Assembly (NCBI GenBank): GCA_902628645.1
Contig: CACONS010000008.1
Coordinates: forward strand, 1 to 51,487
DNA from: an uncultured Alphaproteobacteria bacterium
GTDB lineage: Bacteria > Pseudomonadota > Alphaproteobacteria > HIMB59 > GCA-002718135
Direction: 5' to 3'
Length of the DNA stretch: 51,487 bases
Shown here piece after piece: positions 1 through 9,520 of this stretch. The position numbers were made by a program, and so were the translations under genes. A model generated the notes under the pieces. The model saw only the letters and a list, made by a program, of their open reading frames with translations. It ran no database searches and had not been told where the DNA came from. The first letter of the stretch is position 1. Each line of letters starts with the position of its first letter.

Positions 1-2905
1 TTTCAGAATAAGATTTAAAAGATTTAATATTTTCTAATTCAAAGAATTTTCTAGGATAATGGTTTAAAGGGTGGTCAGAAAAATAAAATCCAATAACTTC
101 TAGTTCATTAGATAAAATTTCAGTGTTTTTCCAGTTTTCATAATGTTGGTTGAATAAGTTTTTGTCGTTAAAAGAAATTTCATTGTCTTCAAAAAGCATA
201 TCTTGATTTATATTTTTTTCTCCACCAAACAAATCAACAAATTTTGTTACATTATTAAATAATTTTGATCTATTTGATTCTATACTATCAAATGCTCCAG
301 CTTGTATAAGCTTTTCAAGTTGTCTTTTATTTATTACTTCTTTGGAAACTCTTGTCATAAAATCAATAATATTCTTAAATTTACCATTTTTATTTCTTTC
401 TTCTACCATATTTGTAATCGACTTAAGTCCCACACCTTTGATTGCAGCTAAACCAAATCTAATTGATTTTGAGGACTCACTAGCATCTATTGAAAATAGA
501 GGTTCAGAATAATTTATATCTGGTTTTAAAAAATTTATATTTAATCTTTCAATTTCTTGTTTTAGTAAAATAATTTTTTCCGTCTTATCAATAGAATAAT
601 TTAAAGTTGCTGTAAGGAATTCATGTGGAAAATTAGCCTTAAGAAAAGCTGTTTGATAAGATATCAGAGCGTATGCTGCTGCATGACTCTTATTGAAACC
701 ATAGCCTGCAAATTTATCTACTAAATCAAAAATTTTTGAAGCTTCTTTTTTTTCAATATTATTTTGTATTGCACCTTCAATGAACCTTGACTTTTGCATA
801 TCCATTTCTTTTTGAATTTTTTTTCCCATTGCTCTTCTCAATAAATCTGCTTCACCCAAAGAATAATTTGATAAAACTTGGGCAATTTGCATTACTTGTT
901 CTTGATAAACAATAATTCCATAAGTTTCCTTTAAAACTTCTTCTAACATTGAGTGAAGATATTTAATTTCTTCACGTCCATGCTTTCTATTGCAAAAGGA
1001 TGGTATATTATCCATTGGCCCTGGTCTAAATAAAGCAACAACAGCAATTATTTCCTCAAATCTATCTGGCTGTAATTGACGAAGTACACTTCCCATACCA
1101 TTACTTTCCAATTGGAAAATTCCAACTGTTTCTCCCTTACTTAGTTGATCGTAAGTTTTTTTATCATTTAAAGATATATTATTTATTAAAAATTTTTTAT
1201 TTTCTTTTATTATTAATTTTACACAATCATCAATGATTGATAATGTTGTCAATCCAAGAAAATCAAATTTTATTAAGCCAGCTTCTTCAACATATTTCAT
1301 AGAAAATTGTGTTGCATTGGTATTAGTATTTTGATCCTTGTATAAAGGTACTACTTTAGATAACTTTTCGTGACCAATAACAACTCCTGCCGCATGTGTT
1401 GAGGCGTGTCTATGAGTTCCCTCGATTTTGAGGCTAACATCAATAATATTTGAAATTCTCTCATCACTGCTAATCCTTTCTTGAAGACCTCTTTCAGATT
1501 TAATTGACTCACTTAAAGTGAGTGGGTTTGACGGATTAAATGGTATAAGTTTAGCAAAAGAGTCTACCTCTCCATAAGGGACTTCTAAAACTCTACCAAT
1601 ATCTCTTACAGCTGCTCTAGATGCGAGTGTACCAAATGTAATTATATGGGCAACACATTCACTGCCATATTTATTATTTACATACTCTATAACCTCATCT
1701 CTTCTTGTCTGACAAAAATCTATATCAAAGTCTGGCATTGAAACCCTTTCTGGATTTAAAAACCTTTCAAATAATAAATCATACTCTAATGGATCTAGAT
1801 CAGTTATTCCTAAGCACCAAGCTACTAAACTTCCAGCGCCTGATCCTCTTCCTGGACCAACTGGAATGAGTTGTTCTTTAGCCCAATTAACAAAATCAGC
1901 AACAATTAAAAAATATCCTGCAAATCCCATTCTTATGATTATTTCATTTTCATATTTCAATCTATCAGTATAAATTTCTACATTTTTAATATTTTTTTCC
2001 TTTATTTTTTTTTGAAGGCCTAGCTGTGATGAATTTAATAAAAAATCTTCAGCTGATAAATTTAGAGAGTTCTTAAATTCAGGTAATTGTGGTTTTGTTG
2101 ATTCAGGAAAATAGTTACAAGATAGAGAAATGTTTAAATTATTTTGTATTATCTCTGGAATATCTTCAAAATTTGAATACATTTCTTTGCTCGACTTAAA
2201 ATAAATATTTTCATTTGAAGTATTTCTTTGAGAATTATTTATGGTCGATTTTTGTGCAATACATAGTAATGCATCGTGAGCTGAATAATCATCTTTATTA
2301 GCGTACTTAATATTATTTGAGCCAATAAGAGGTATATCAAACTCTTTTGATAAATTGATAAAGTCTTTTTCAAAAATATCTATATTTTGATCATTAATTC
2401 TTTGAATTTCAAAGAGAAAATTTTGCTTAAATATTGCTTTAAAATTCCTAATTAATTGAATGATATCTTTTTTTCTGTTTTCTTTGTTTAATAAAAGTAA
2501 AGGATTAAATTCACCTCCTACATAACAATATAAACCTTTAGAGTATTTCTCTAATTGAGAAAAATATATACCAATATTGTTCCCTTCATTAAGATGAGAA
2601 AGAGAACTTAATTCTAAAAGATTTCTATATCCAATTTCATTTTTGACTAAAAATGTAACTTGGGAAATTTGATTTTTTACAATAATATCTAATAAATTTA
2701 TTGAGGTTCCAATTATAGGCTGAATATTATTTTTTACACATTCTTTAGAAAATTCAAATACTCCAAACATATTATTATTATCTGTGATCGCTATTGCTGG
2801 CATCTCATTTTTTTTTGCAAGATCTACTAAATTAGTAATTTTTATCGTGCTTTCAGATAAAGAATATGAAGATAAAGATCTTAAATGAATGAAAGGATTA
2901 TCCAT
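1..2905 (-). CDS. dnaE: DNA polymerase III alpha subunit, C-terminus cut by window edge
   Basis: Catalytic subunit of the replicative DNA polymerase. The reading frame starts at ATG 2905 ([15 protein letters not shown]...) and runs open through position 1, about 968 residues; the family is usually near 1150, so the last ~180 residues lie outside. Seen: an N-terminal PHP-like domain (AITDNNNMFG), the polymerase motif GPGRGSGAGSLVAW, and the catalytic acidic motif PDFDIDF near 1700-1740, followed by FNKSHAAAYALISYQTA near 640-700. The start overlaps the lolD stop by 8 bp, so it is translated from the end of the long minus-strand operon. In the N-terminal PHP motif, where relatives read HLRVHS, this protein reads HLRSLS, so a metal-ligand histidine appears to be missing. 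Identification is firm. Confidence 0.97.
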   Translation of the reverse strand, partial: MDNPFIHLRSLSSYSLSESTIKITNLVDLAKKNEMPAIAITDNNNMFGVFEFSKECVKNNIQPIIGTSINLLDIIVKNQISQVTFLVKNEIGYRNLLELSSLSHLNEGNNIGIYFSQLEKYSKGLYCYVGGEFNPLLLLNKENRKKDIIQLIRNFKAIFKQNFLFEIQRINDQNIDIFEKDFINLSKEFDIPLIGSNNIKYANKDDYSAHDALLCIAQKSTINNSQRNTSNENIYFKSSKEMYSNFEDIPEIIQNNLNISLSCNYFPESTKPQLPEFKNSLNLSAEDFLLNSSQLGLQKKIKEKNIKNVEIYTDRLKYENEIIIRMGFAGYFLIVADFVNWAKEQLIPVGPGRGSGAGSLVAWCLGITDLDPLEYDLLFERFLNPERVSMPDFDIDFCQTRRDEVIEYVNNKYGSECVAHIITFGTLASRAAVRDIGRVLEVPYGEVDSFAKLIPFNPSNPLTLSESIKSERGLQERISSDERISNIIDVSLKIEGTHRHASTHAAGVVIGHEKLSKVVPLYKDQNTNTNATQFSMKYVEEAGLIKFDFLGLTTLSIIDDCVKLIIKENKKFLINNISLNDKKTYDQLSKGETVGIFQLESNGMGSVLRQLQPDRFEEIIAVVALFRPGPMDNIPSFCNRKHGREEIKYLHSMLEEVLKETYGIIVYQEQVMQIAQVLSNYSLGEADLLRRAMGKKIQKEMDMQKSRFIEGAIQNNIEKKEASKIFDLVDKFAGYGFNKSHAAAYALISYQTAFLKANFPHEFLTATLNYSIDKTEKIILLKQEIERLNINFLKPDINYSEPLFSIDASESSKSIRFGLAAIKGVGLKSITNMVEERNKNGKFKNIIDFMTRVSKEVINKRQLEKLIQAGAFDSIESNRSKLFNNVTKFVDLFGGEKNINQDMLFEDNEISFNDKNLFNQHYENWKNTEILSNELEVIGFYFSDHPLNHYPRKFFELENIKSFKSYSE

Positions 2906-3587
2906 TTGTTAAATGTATATTCTTATTTTTAAAGTAATAAATTTCATCAGCTAATAAAGAATATGTTTTGTTATGAGTAACATATACTAAAGTTTTATTA
3001 TTTTGTTCGATATAATTAATAAAAAATTTAAAAATATTGTTAGCAGTATCTTCATCAAGATTACCAGTCATCTCATCAGCTAGAATTAAATCGGGATTAT
3101 TTACTAGTGATCTAGCAATTGCTACTCTTTGCTGCTCTCCTCCTGATAATTTTAGAGGTTTATAATTTATCCTTTCATCTAAACCAAATTCTAGAAGTAG
3201 TTTTTTTGATATTTCATAGCCTTTCTTCTCATTTTTATTTATTAATATTGGAAGCATAACATTTTCAATCACAGTAAGTTCAGGAATCAAGTGAAAAAAT
3301 TGATGAATAAAACCAATGGATAATCCTCTAATTTTATTTGTCTCATCTTTAGAACACAAAGAAATATCTTTACTTTTATAATAGAATTTTCCATTAAACT
3401 CTGAATCGAGTAATCCAATAATATTTAGAAAAGTTGTTTTTCCAGATCCTGAAGGTCCAACAATTGAAACTTTTGTATTATGCTTTAATTTGAAATTTAA
3501 ATTTTTAATTATCTCAATTTTTGAATTATCATCATTTGTGAAATGTTTATCTAAATTAGATATCTTTAATAAATATTTATTATTCAC
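2898..3587 (-). CDS. lolD: Lipoprotein-releasing ABC transporter ATPase LolD
   Basis: ATPase that powers extraction of outer-membrane lipoproteins from the inner membrane with the LolC/E permease. At 229 aa it has the normal size. Seen: Walker [10 protein letters not shown] (about residues 44-52), the Q-loop glutamine in FIHQFF, signature [15 protein letters not shown] (about 147-161) and Walker [13 protein letters not shown]. The family normally has DEPTGNLD, so a Pro-to-Met change follows the catalytic glutamate. The start is GTG, placed inside the end of lolC (8 bp overlap), and the stop overlaps the dnaE start. The lolC neighbour distinguishes it from the related MacB and FtsE ATPases. 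Confidence 0.94.
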   Translation of the reverse strand: MNNKYLLKISNLDKHFTNDDNSKIEIIKNLNFKLKHNTKVSIVGPSGSGKTTFLNIIGLLDSEFNGKFYYKSKDISLCSKDETNKIRGLSIGFIHQFFHLIPELTVIENVMLPILINKNEKKGYEISKKLLLEFGLDERINYKPLKLSGGEQQRVAIARSLVNNPDLILADEMTGNLDEDTANNIFKFFINYIEQNNKTLVYVTHNKTYSLLADEIYYFKNKNIHLTNG

Positions 3588-4830
3588 TTCTTAAACTTTT
3601 AATAGGATCAATTCTAGCTGAACTTAAAGCTGGAAAAATTGTTGAAATTATTGATATAATTATCGCTACACAAAGTACGTAAACTACTTCATTAAAGCTA
3701 ATTTTCGAGGGTAAAGATGATAAATAATATACTTCTTCAGAAAACAGTTTTGTTCCAAGTAAATATTCTAAAAAATTTTGAATTGATTTAATATTTATCG
3801 TGAAAAGTATTCCAATGATCAATCCTATCAAAGATCCAATAAAACCAATTGTGATCCCAATAGTAAAAAAAATTTTTATAATACTATTATTACTCATTCC
3901 AATAGTTTTTAATATTCCGATATCTTTGTTTTTTTCTTTTACAAAAATTATTAACCCTGAAATAATGTTTAATGATGCAACTAAAATTATTAAAGAAAGA
4001 ATAATAAACATAACATTCTTTTCAACTTTAAGAGCATTAATTAAAGTTTGATTTTGATCCTTCCAGGATATTGAATAAAAATTTAATAGAAGATTAGATA
4101 TTTCTAATTCTACATCATTTTTAAATAATTCGATTTCATTAGGAGATAATGTAAAGAATTCAATTTTATTATATTTATCTTCATCATATAAAAGTAATTT
4201 TCTTACAAGATTAGAAGATAAAAAAATTAAATTGGAATCATATTCATATAAACCTAGATCAAATATACCTACTACCTCTAATGTTTTAAATCTTGGAATA
4301 TTTCCTAATATTGTTTTATTAGTCTTTGGAATTGCAATTTTAACCTTATCTCCCAAGCTTAAATTCATTTGTTTCGCTAAGGAGTCTCCAATTAATATTT
4401 CACTTTTTGGATTTTGAATTAATCCCCCCATTTTAATAGAATCAAACAAATAATGATTTTTATCATAATCGTCATAGCCTTTGATCATTATGCCTTTTGA
4501 GTCATTTGATTTTATAATTAAGCCATTTGTTTCAATAGATTTGTAGTGTCGATAAAATAAAGTATTATCAATATTATATATGAGTTCTTCAACTTGCTTA
4601 TTTGTTATTTCATTATCAAAACTATAAATATTGAGATGAGAATTAAGTCCAATTATTCTGTTAGTTAGATCAATTCTAAAACCATTCATAACAGACATTA
4701 CTATAATAATTGCTGCTACTCCTAAACTAATACCTATTATTGAAAACCAAGCAAAAATAGACACATAGCCATCAGATTTCTTAGAGAATAAAAACCTGAA
4801 AATCAGTAATCGTTCTGATTTAGAAATCAT
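3580..4830 (-). CDS. lolC: Lipoprotein-releasing ABC transporter permease LolC/E family
   Basis: Inner-membrane permease of the Lol system, 416 aa. Seen: an N-terminal membrane segment (about residues 22-45), a large periplasmic domain, then three C-terminal membrane segments (about 271-295, 317-345, 378-400), the MacB/LolC layout. The end reads [12 protein letters not shown], typical of the FtsX-type permease tail. Only one permease gene is present beside lolD; alphaproteobacteria usually carry a single LolC/E-type protein that would act as a homodimer, so its absence of a partner is expected. Abuts proS upstream with no spacer and overlaps lolD by 8 bp. Confidence 0.92.
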   Translation of the reverse strand: MISKSERLLIFRFLFSKKSDGYVSIFAWFSIIGISLGVAAIIIVMSVMNGFRIDLTNRIIGLNSHLNIYSFDNEITNKQVEELIYNIDNTLFYRHYKSIETNGLIIKSNDSKGIMIKGYDDYDKNHYLFDSIKMGGLIQNPKSEILIGDSLAKQMNLSLGDKVKIAIPKTNKTILGNIPRFKTLEVVGIFDLGLYEYDSNLIFLSSNLVRKLLLYDEDKYNKIEFFTLSPNEIELFKNDVELEISNLLLNFYSISWKDQNQTLINALKVEKNVMFIILSLIILVASLNIISGLIIFVKEKNKDIGILKTIGMSNNSIIKIFFTIGITIGFIGSLIGLIIGILFTINIKSIQNFLEYLLGTKLFSEEVYYLSSLPSKISFNEVVYVLCVAIIISIISTIFPALSSARIDPIKSLRSE

Positions 4831-6126
4831 TTATTTTTTTAACTTATTTTTAATAAAATCGATTACACCATCAGATAAAATTTTTTCACTTTCATTATTT
4901 TGGCGATTTTTTATTTCTACTAAATTATCTTTTAAATCTCTTTTGCCAATAATAATTTGATATGGTGTACCAATTAACTCGTTATCAGATAATTTTTTTC
5001 CTATACTACAAATTCTATCATCTAAAAGGACTTCAATATTATTTTTCATAAAATATTCATAATACTCTGATGATTTTGTGGCACAATCTTGATCTTCTGG
5101 CATTAAATTAATTATGCAAACCTTAAATGGAGCAACCTCTAAAGGCCATCTAATTCCTTTGTCATCATGATAAGCCTCTATAATTGCACCTACAAGTCTT
5201 GAAACACCAATACCATATGATCCCATGTGCACTGGAATATTTTTCCCACTTTGATCTTGAACGAATGCATTTAATTTCTCAGAATATTTTGTTCCAAAAT
5301 AAAATATATGGCCTACTTCAATGCCCTTAGAAATTTTTAAATCTTCATTTGAAATTGGACAATTTTTTTCATCATGTTGATCATCAACTGCAGCATAAAA
5401 TGACTGTAACTCATTAGGATCTATAGTTTCAGGGTTTAGTGTTTCTAATTTTTTATCATAATAAAGTGTACTTTCGCCAGTCTTAGCTAATATTTGAAAT
5501 TCATGACTTAAGTTACCACCAATTGGTCCTGTTTCTGCTCTTAAGGAAATTGGTGTTAAACCCATTCTGATAAAAGTTTTTATATATGCTTTAAACATAT
5601 TGTCATAAGATTTTTTTGCTTCATTTTCATCAAGATCAAATGAATAATTATCCTTCATTAAGAATTCTCTTCCTCGCATTACTCCAAACCTAGGTCTAAC
5701 TTCATCTCGGAATTTCCATTGAATATGATAAAGATTTTTTGGAAGATCTTTGTAAGAATTTATATGTGATTGAAATATATCTGTAATTAATTCTTCATTA
5801 GTTGGACCATATAGCATTTCCCTTCCACTTCGGTCTGTAATCCTCAACATTTCTTTTCCATAATCATCGTATCTTCCTGATTTAATCCATAAATCAGAAG
5901 ATTGTATAGTAGGCATAAGCAGTTCTATTGCTCCTGAATTATTTTGTTCTTCTCGAACAATCTGTTCAATTTTTTTTAATACAAGTAAGCCTAATGGTAA
6001 CCATGAATAAATACCTGCGCTAGATTGTTTAATCATCCCAGCTCTGATCATTAATTTATGTGATATTATTTCAGCATCTGAAGGTGCATCTTTACTAGTT
6101 GGAAGAAAAAAATTAGAATATTTCAT
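4831..6126 (-). CDS. proS: Prolyl-tRNA synthetase
   Basis: Charges tRNA-Pro with proline (class II synthetase). At 431 aa it is the short alphaproteobacterial form, lacking the ~180-residue editing insertion found in E. coli ProRS (572 aa). Seen: TNEE (about 109-112), class II motif 2 around RPRFGVMRGREF (about 144-155), motif 3 region GSYGIGVSRLVGA and a C-terminal anticodon-binding domain. ATG start overlaps the stop of the upstream DUF1467 gene as ATGA, and its stop touches the lolC start, so it is co-translated in the long operon. Confidence 0.96.
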   Translation of the reverse strand: MKYSNFFLPTSKDAPSDAEIISHKLMIRAGMIKQSSAGIYSWLPLGLLVLKKIEQIVREEQNNSGAIELLMPTIQSSDLWIKSGRYDDYGKEMLRITDRSGREMLYGPTNEELITDIFQSHINSYKDLPKNLYHIQWKFRDEVRPRFGVMRGREFLMKDNYSFDLDENEAKKSYDNMFKAYIKTFIRMGLTPISLRAETGPIGGNLSHEFQILAKTGESTLYYDKKLETLNPETIDPNELQSFYAAVDDQHDEKNCPISNEDLKISKGIEVGHIFYFGTKYSEKLNAFVQDQSGKNIPVHMGSYGIGVSRLVGAIIEAYHDDKGIRWPLEVAPFKVCIINLMPEDQDCATKSSEYYEYFMKNNIEVLLDDRICSIGKKLSDNELIGTPYQIIIGKRDLKDNLVEIKNRQNNESEKILSDGVIDFIKNKLKK

Positions 6127-6356
6127 TTATTAAATATATTTGATAAATCAAATCCAAATAAAATCAAAAAAAATAAAATTAAAGCTGATATTAATGAAGT
6201 TGCTATAAATTTTATTAGAAGATATGGCTTGCTTGGTGCACTTTTTGCATGTCCAGATTCTACTTTTTTAGGTACTTTTATCTTAATTGGTAGGAACATA
6301 AAAAACAAAATCCACCAAACAAGGATAAATATAAGAACATGAGTGAATAATGCCAT
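6123..6356 (-). CDS. DUF1467 family small membrane protein
   Basis: A 77-residue protein with two hydrophobic segments (about residues 5-23 and 48-72) separated by a short basic, proline-containing loop (KIKVPKKVESG, KSAPSKPYL). This matches the DUF1467 family, which sits between rnj and proS in many alphaproteobacteria; its function is not known to me. It overlaps the rnj stop by one base and proS by four, so it is expressed with them. The family call rests on size, topology and position. Confidence 0.85.
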   Translation of the reverse strand: MALFTHVLIFILVWWILFFMFLPIKIKVPKKVESGHAKSAPSKPYLLIKFIATSLISALILFFLILFGFDLSNIFNK

Positions 6357-8029
6357 TAAGATCGTATTAAATGAACTTCAATTTCTGGTTTTTTTTGAAT
6401 TGAATTTTTTATAATCTTTCTAAAACTACTTTTAACTAAGTCGGAAACTATTAAATCTGATGATTTTTGATCTTTGTTAAGTTTTATATAGTTTTCGATA
6501 AAAAGTATTTTAAAATCATTTTTTAAATTTTCTTCATCTATACCTGGCAATCCCTTTAAGGTAAGTAACATATTTTTGTTAATTGAATAATCATCATCAT
6601 TGATAATTAAAGAGATTAGGACTAATCCTTCAAATGAATATTTTCTTCTCTCTTTAATAAATGTAGACTCAGAGTCGTAAAGATTTTTACCCTCAACAAT
6701 TAATTTTCCAGTTTCAAATTTTTCTACAATTTTAGGTTCACCTGGTGCAATCTTAAGGCATTTTCCATTTTCTAAAATTTTAGTAAATGGGACCTGAGAT
6801 GAGTAGGATAATCGTTTATGTGCCTCTAGATGCATAGGTTCACCATGCACAGGAATAGATAAATATGGTTTAGTCCAATTATACATTTGTTTTATTTCAT
6901 CTGCATAACCATGACCTGAAACATGTACTAAATCGTCATCAGCTGTAACTATCTCAACTCTTTGTCTAATAAGTAAGTTCTTTAAATTATTTATTGATTT
7001 TTCATTACCAGGAATATCTCTAGAGCTAAAAATTACAACATCTTCTGGCTCTAAATGTAAATGTTGATGAGAATTATAAGCTATTCTAAAAAGAGCAGAT
7101 CTTTTTTCACCCTGACTCCCGGTGCATATTATGACTAAATTTTCTCTAGGTATGTACGAAGCTTCATCTTCACTGATAAAAATTTCATCATCGGCAACAT
7201 AGCCACATTTTCTTGCTACTTCGATATTTTTTTTCATACTCCTTCCAACAAGAGCGACCTTTCTTTTGTTTTTCTTAGCTGCTTGAATAATATTTTTCAT
7301 TCTCGCAATATTTGAAGAAAAACAAGTCACAACAATTCTATTAGAAAACCTTGAAAAAATATTTATCAATTCATCTCTAACATCACTTTCAGATTCTGAT
7401 TTGCCAGGCACATTTGCATTAGTAGAATCACCTATTAAGGCAAGCAAACCATCATTTCCTAATTTTTCAAATTTTTCCTTTGAAAATGAATCCCCTAAAG
7501 TAGGTGAATGATCTATTTTCCAATCAGCAGTATGAAGTAATGAACCATATACTGTTTTAATTACTATTGCACTTGGTTCAGGAATTGAATGTGTAGTGGG
7601 AATAAAACTTATATCAAAATTATTGAGTATTAATTTCTTGTCTAGATTGATTTCTTCTAAAGTAAATCCATCTACTTTATTAAACTCTTTTAATCTATTT
7701 TCGATAAGAAATTTTGTAAATTTACTTGCATATACAGGACATTTGATTTTATTTGCTAAAAATGCGACAGCTCCTGCATGATCTTCATGACCATGACTAA
7801 TAATAATAGCTTCAAGATTATCTTCTAGACTTTCAATATGATCTATTTTTGGTAATAATAAATCTACACCCGGAAACTTGTCATCTGCAAATGATAAGCC
7901 TAAGTCTATCATTATCCATTTGCCATCACATCCATAAAGATAACAATTTGCACCTATTTCCCCAATACCACCAAGTGATAAAAAATGTAGTCCTTCATCA
8001 AAGTTGTTTAATTGTAAATTATTAGTCAT
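6356..8029 (-). CDS. rnj: Ribonuclease J
   Basis: Metallo-beta-lactamase-fold ribonuclease with a beta-CASP domain, acting in rRNA maturation and mRNA decay. At 557 aa it has family length. Seen: N-terminal start LGGIGEIGANCYLY, the metal-binding HGHEDHAG motif (about residues 79-86), TADWKIDHSP, the beta-CASP region with SNIARM and TGSQGEKRSALFR, and VSGHGYADE plus the late PVHGEP histidine motif. ATG at 8029 overlaps the coaX stop by 8 bp. Confidence 0.95.
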   Translation of the reverse strand: MTNNLQLNNFDEGLHFLSLGGIGEIGANCYLYGCDGKWIMIDLGLSFADDKFPGVDLLLPKIDHIESLEDNLEAIIISHGHEDHAGAVAFLANKIKCPVYASKFTKFLIENRLKEFNKVDGFTLEEINLDKKLILNNFDISFIPTTHSIPEPSAIVIKTVYGSLLHTADWKIDHSPTLGDSFSKEKFEKLGNDGLLALIGDSTNANVPGKSESESDVRDELINIFSRFSNRIVVTCFSSNIARMKNIIQAAKKNKRKVALVGRSMKKNIEVARKCGYVADDEIFISEDEASYIPRENLVIICTGSQGEKRSALFRIAYNSHQHLHLEPEDVVIFSSRDIPGNEKSINNLKNLLIRQRVEIVTADDDLVHVSGHGYADEIKQMYNWTKPYLSIPVHGEPMHLEAHKRLSYSSQVPFTKILENGKCLKIAPGEPKIVEKFETGKLIVEGKNLYDSESTFIKERRKYSFEGLVLISLIINDDDYSINKNMLLTLKGLPGIDEENLKNDFKILFIENYIKLNKDQKSSDLIVSDLVKSSFRKIIKNSIQKKPEIEVHLIRS

Positions 8030-8783
8030 AAAAATGTTTGTTACCTATCTCTCTTATGCCTTCTAATGTTAAATATTCCTTATATATAGGTTGATAAATA
8101 ATTTTATCTCTAAATATTTTTCCTAGACCACCTGTAATATAAACTTTAGGTGTGAAATTATTCTCCTTAATAATTTGTTTTAATATACCATTAACTGCAT
8201 GCAAATAACCAAAATAGAAACCTGATTGGATAGAAGCAGATGTATTATTATTAACAATTTGATCTGATTTTGATATTTTTGAAAATTTTATTAATTCAGC
8301 ATTTTTTAAAAGTGTATCCATTGAAAGATTTATACCTGGAAAAATTAATCCACCTGAATATTGATTATTTTTTATGACATCGAACGTAGTGGCTGTACCA
8401 AAGTCAATAATTATACAGTTTTTGATTTTCCTACTATATGCATAAGCATAGTTTGCTACTCTATCACACCCAATTTGATTTAAATTGTAATTAATATTAT
8501 CTCTAAATGAAATTTTTTTTGGATTTATTACATAAAATTTGAATTTATTTTTTTGAAAAGTATTTTTAAAAATTAAATTTAAAGAAGGTACAACAGAAGA
8601 CAAGATACAAGTTCTATCTTTCAAATTATTAATCAACTTTTTATTAGATTTAAAAAATTTATTTATTTCTTTTTGTGCTATATTAGTTTTTTTTTCTGTA
8701 TTTAATCTAATAATTTTATTAAATTTATTTTTTGTGCAAAAACCTATAACAATGTTACTATTACCTACATCAATAACAATCAT
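8022..8783 (-). CDS. coaX: Type III pantothenate kinase
   Basis: First step of coenzyme A synthesis, phosphorylation of pantothenate. Seen: N-terminal phosphate-binding loop VIDVGNSNIVIGF, GCDRVANYAYAYS, the ATP-binding IIDFGTATTFDVI and VYITGGLG near the C-terminus; 253 aa, normal for the ASKHA-fold CoaX family. I chose ATG at 8783, which overlaps the birA stop as TGATG, over an in-frame TTG one codon upstream. Followed by rnj with an 8 bp overlap. Confidence 0.94.
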   Translation of the reverse strand: MIVIDVGNSNIVIGFCTKNKFNKIIRLNTEKKTNIAQKEINKFFKSNKKLINNLKDRTCILSSVVPSLNLIFKNTFQKNKFKFYVINPKKISFRDNINYNLNQIGCDRVANYAYAYSRKIKNCIIIDFGTATTFDVIKNNQYSGGLIFPGINLSMDTLLKNAELIKFSKISKSDQIVNNNTSASIQSGFYFGYLHAVNGILKQIIKENNFTPKVYITGGLGKIFRDKIIYQPIYKEYLTLEGIREIGNKHFYD

Positions 8784-9517
8784 CAAATTATTCTAGCGTT
8801 ATAGATATTTTCAAAATTAACATTATTTTTTAGAATAATTGAACCATCTGAGTTAAGATTATGAAATATTCCTTGCTTTATATTATGTTCATCAATTTTT
8901 AAATTAATACTGCCTCCTAAATATAATAATCTACTTTTATATTGAGTCATAATTTTTTCATTATTATTTTGTAATTGATTAAAGTTACTAAAATACTCTT
9001 CCATAATTTGATATACAAAATTAAAATTATCAATTTCTTTGTTATATTTATTAATATTAGTTGTCGGGTAATTTTCTATTTTTGGAGAAGACACTATGTT
9101 TACTCCAAAGCCAGTATTGATATATTTATCATTATTGATTTTAAATATTTCAGAAATAATTCCAGAAATTTTTTCTTTATTGATTAAAATGTCATTTGGC
9201 CATTTTATTTGAGTTTTAATATTACAAATATTTTCAATAACATTACAGATCATATTAGTTATAAAAGCATTATTTAAAAAATGTTTTTCTATTGGCAAAA
9301 TATTTTTTGATAAAATAGAAATATAGACATTATTTTTAGGACTTTCCCAAATTGTTCCTCTTCTTCCAAATCCTTTTTTTTGCTCATTTGCCATCACACA
9401 TATATTCCTATTTACACTAAGCTTTTTAATCTCTGACATTGTTGAGTCTACAGATTCCATAAAATAGAAATCAAAATTATTTTTATCTAACAAATATTTA
9501 ATTTTACCTAGTGACAT
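8783..9517 (-). CDS. birA: Biotin--[acetyl-CoA-carboxylase] ligase
   Basis: Transfers biotin to carrier-protein lysines. Seen: the nucleotide-binding loop in KKGFGRRGTIWES, the KWPNDILIN motif with the catalytic lysine, and GFGVNI. At 244 aa it has the catalytic domain plus a short C-terminal domain but no N-terminal DNA-binding wHTH, so it is an enzyme-only (class I) BirA and not a repressor. Lies 3 bp after nuoN, the usual alphaproteobacterial position. Confidence 0.93.
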   Translation of the reverse strand: MSLGKIKYLLDKNNFDFYFMESVDSTMSEIKKLSVNRNICVMANEQKKGFGRRGTIWESPKNNVYISILSKNILPIEKHFLNNAFITNMICNVIENICNIKTQIKWPNDILINKEKISGIISEIFKINNDKYINTGFGVNIVSSPKIENYPTTNINKYNKEIDNFNFVYQIMEEYFSNFNQLQNNNEKIMTQYKSRLLYLGGSINLKIDEHNIKQGIFHNLNSDGSIILKNNVNFENIYNARII

Positions 9518-9520
9518 TAA

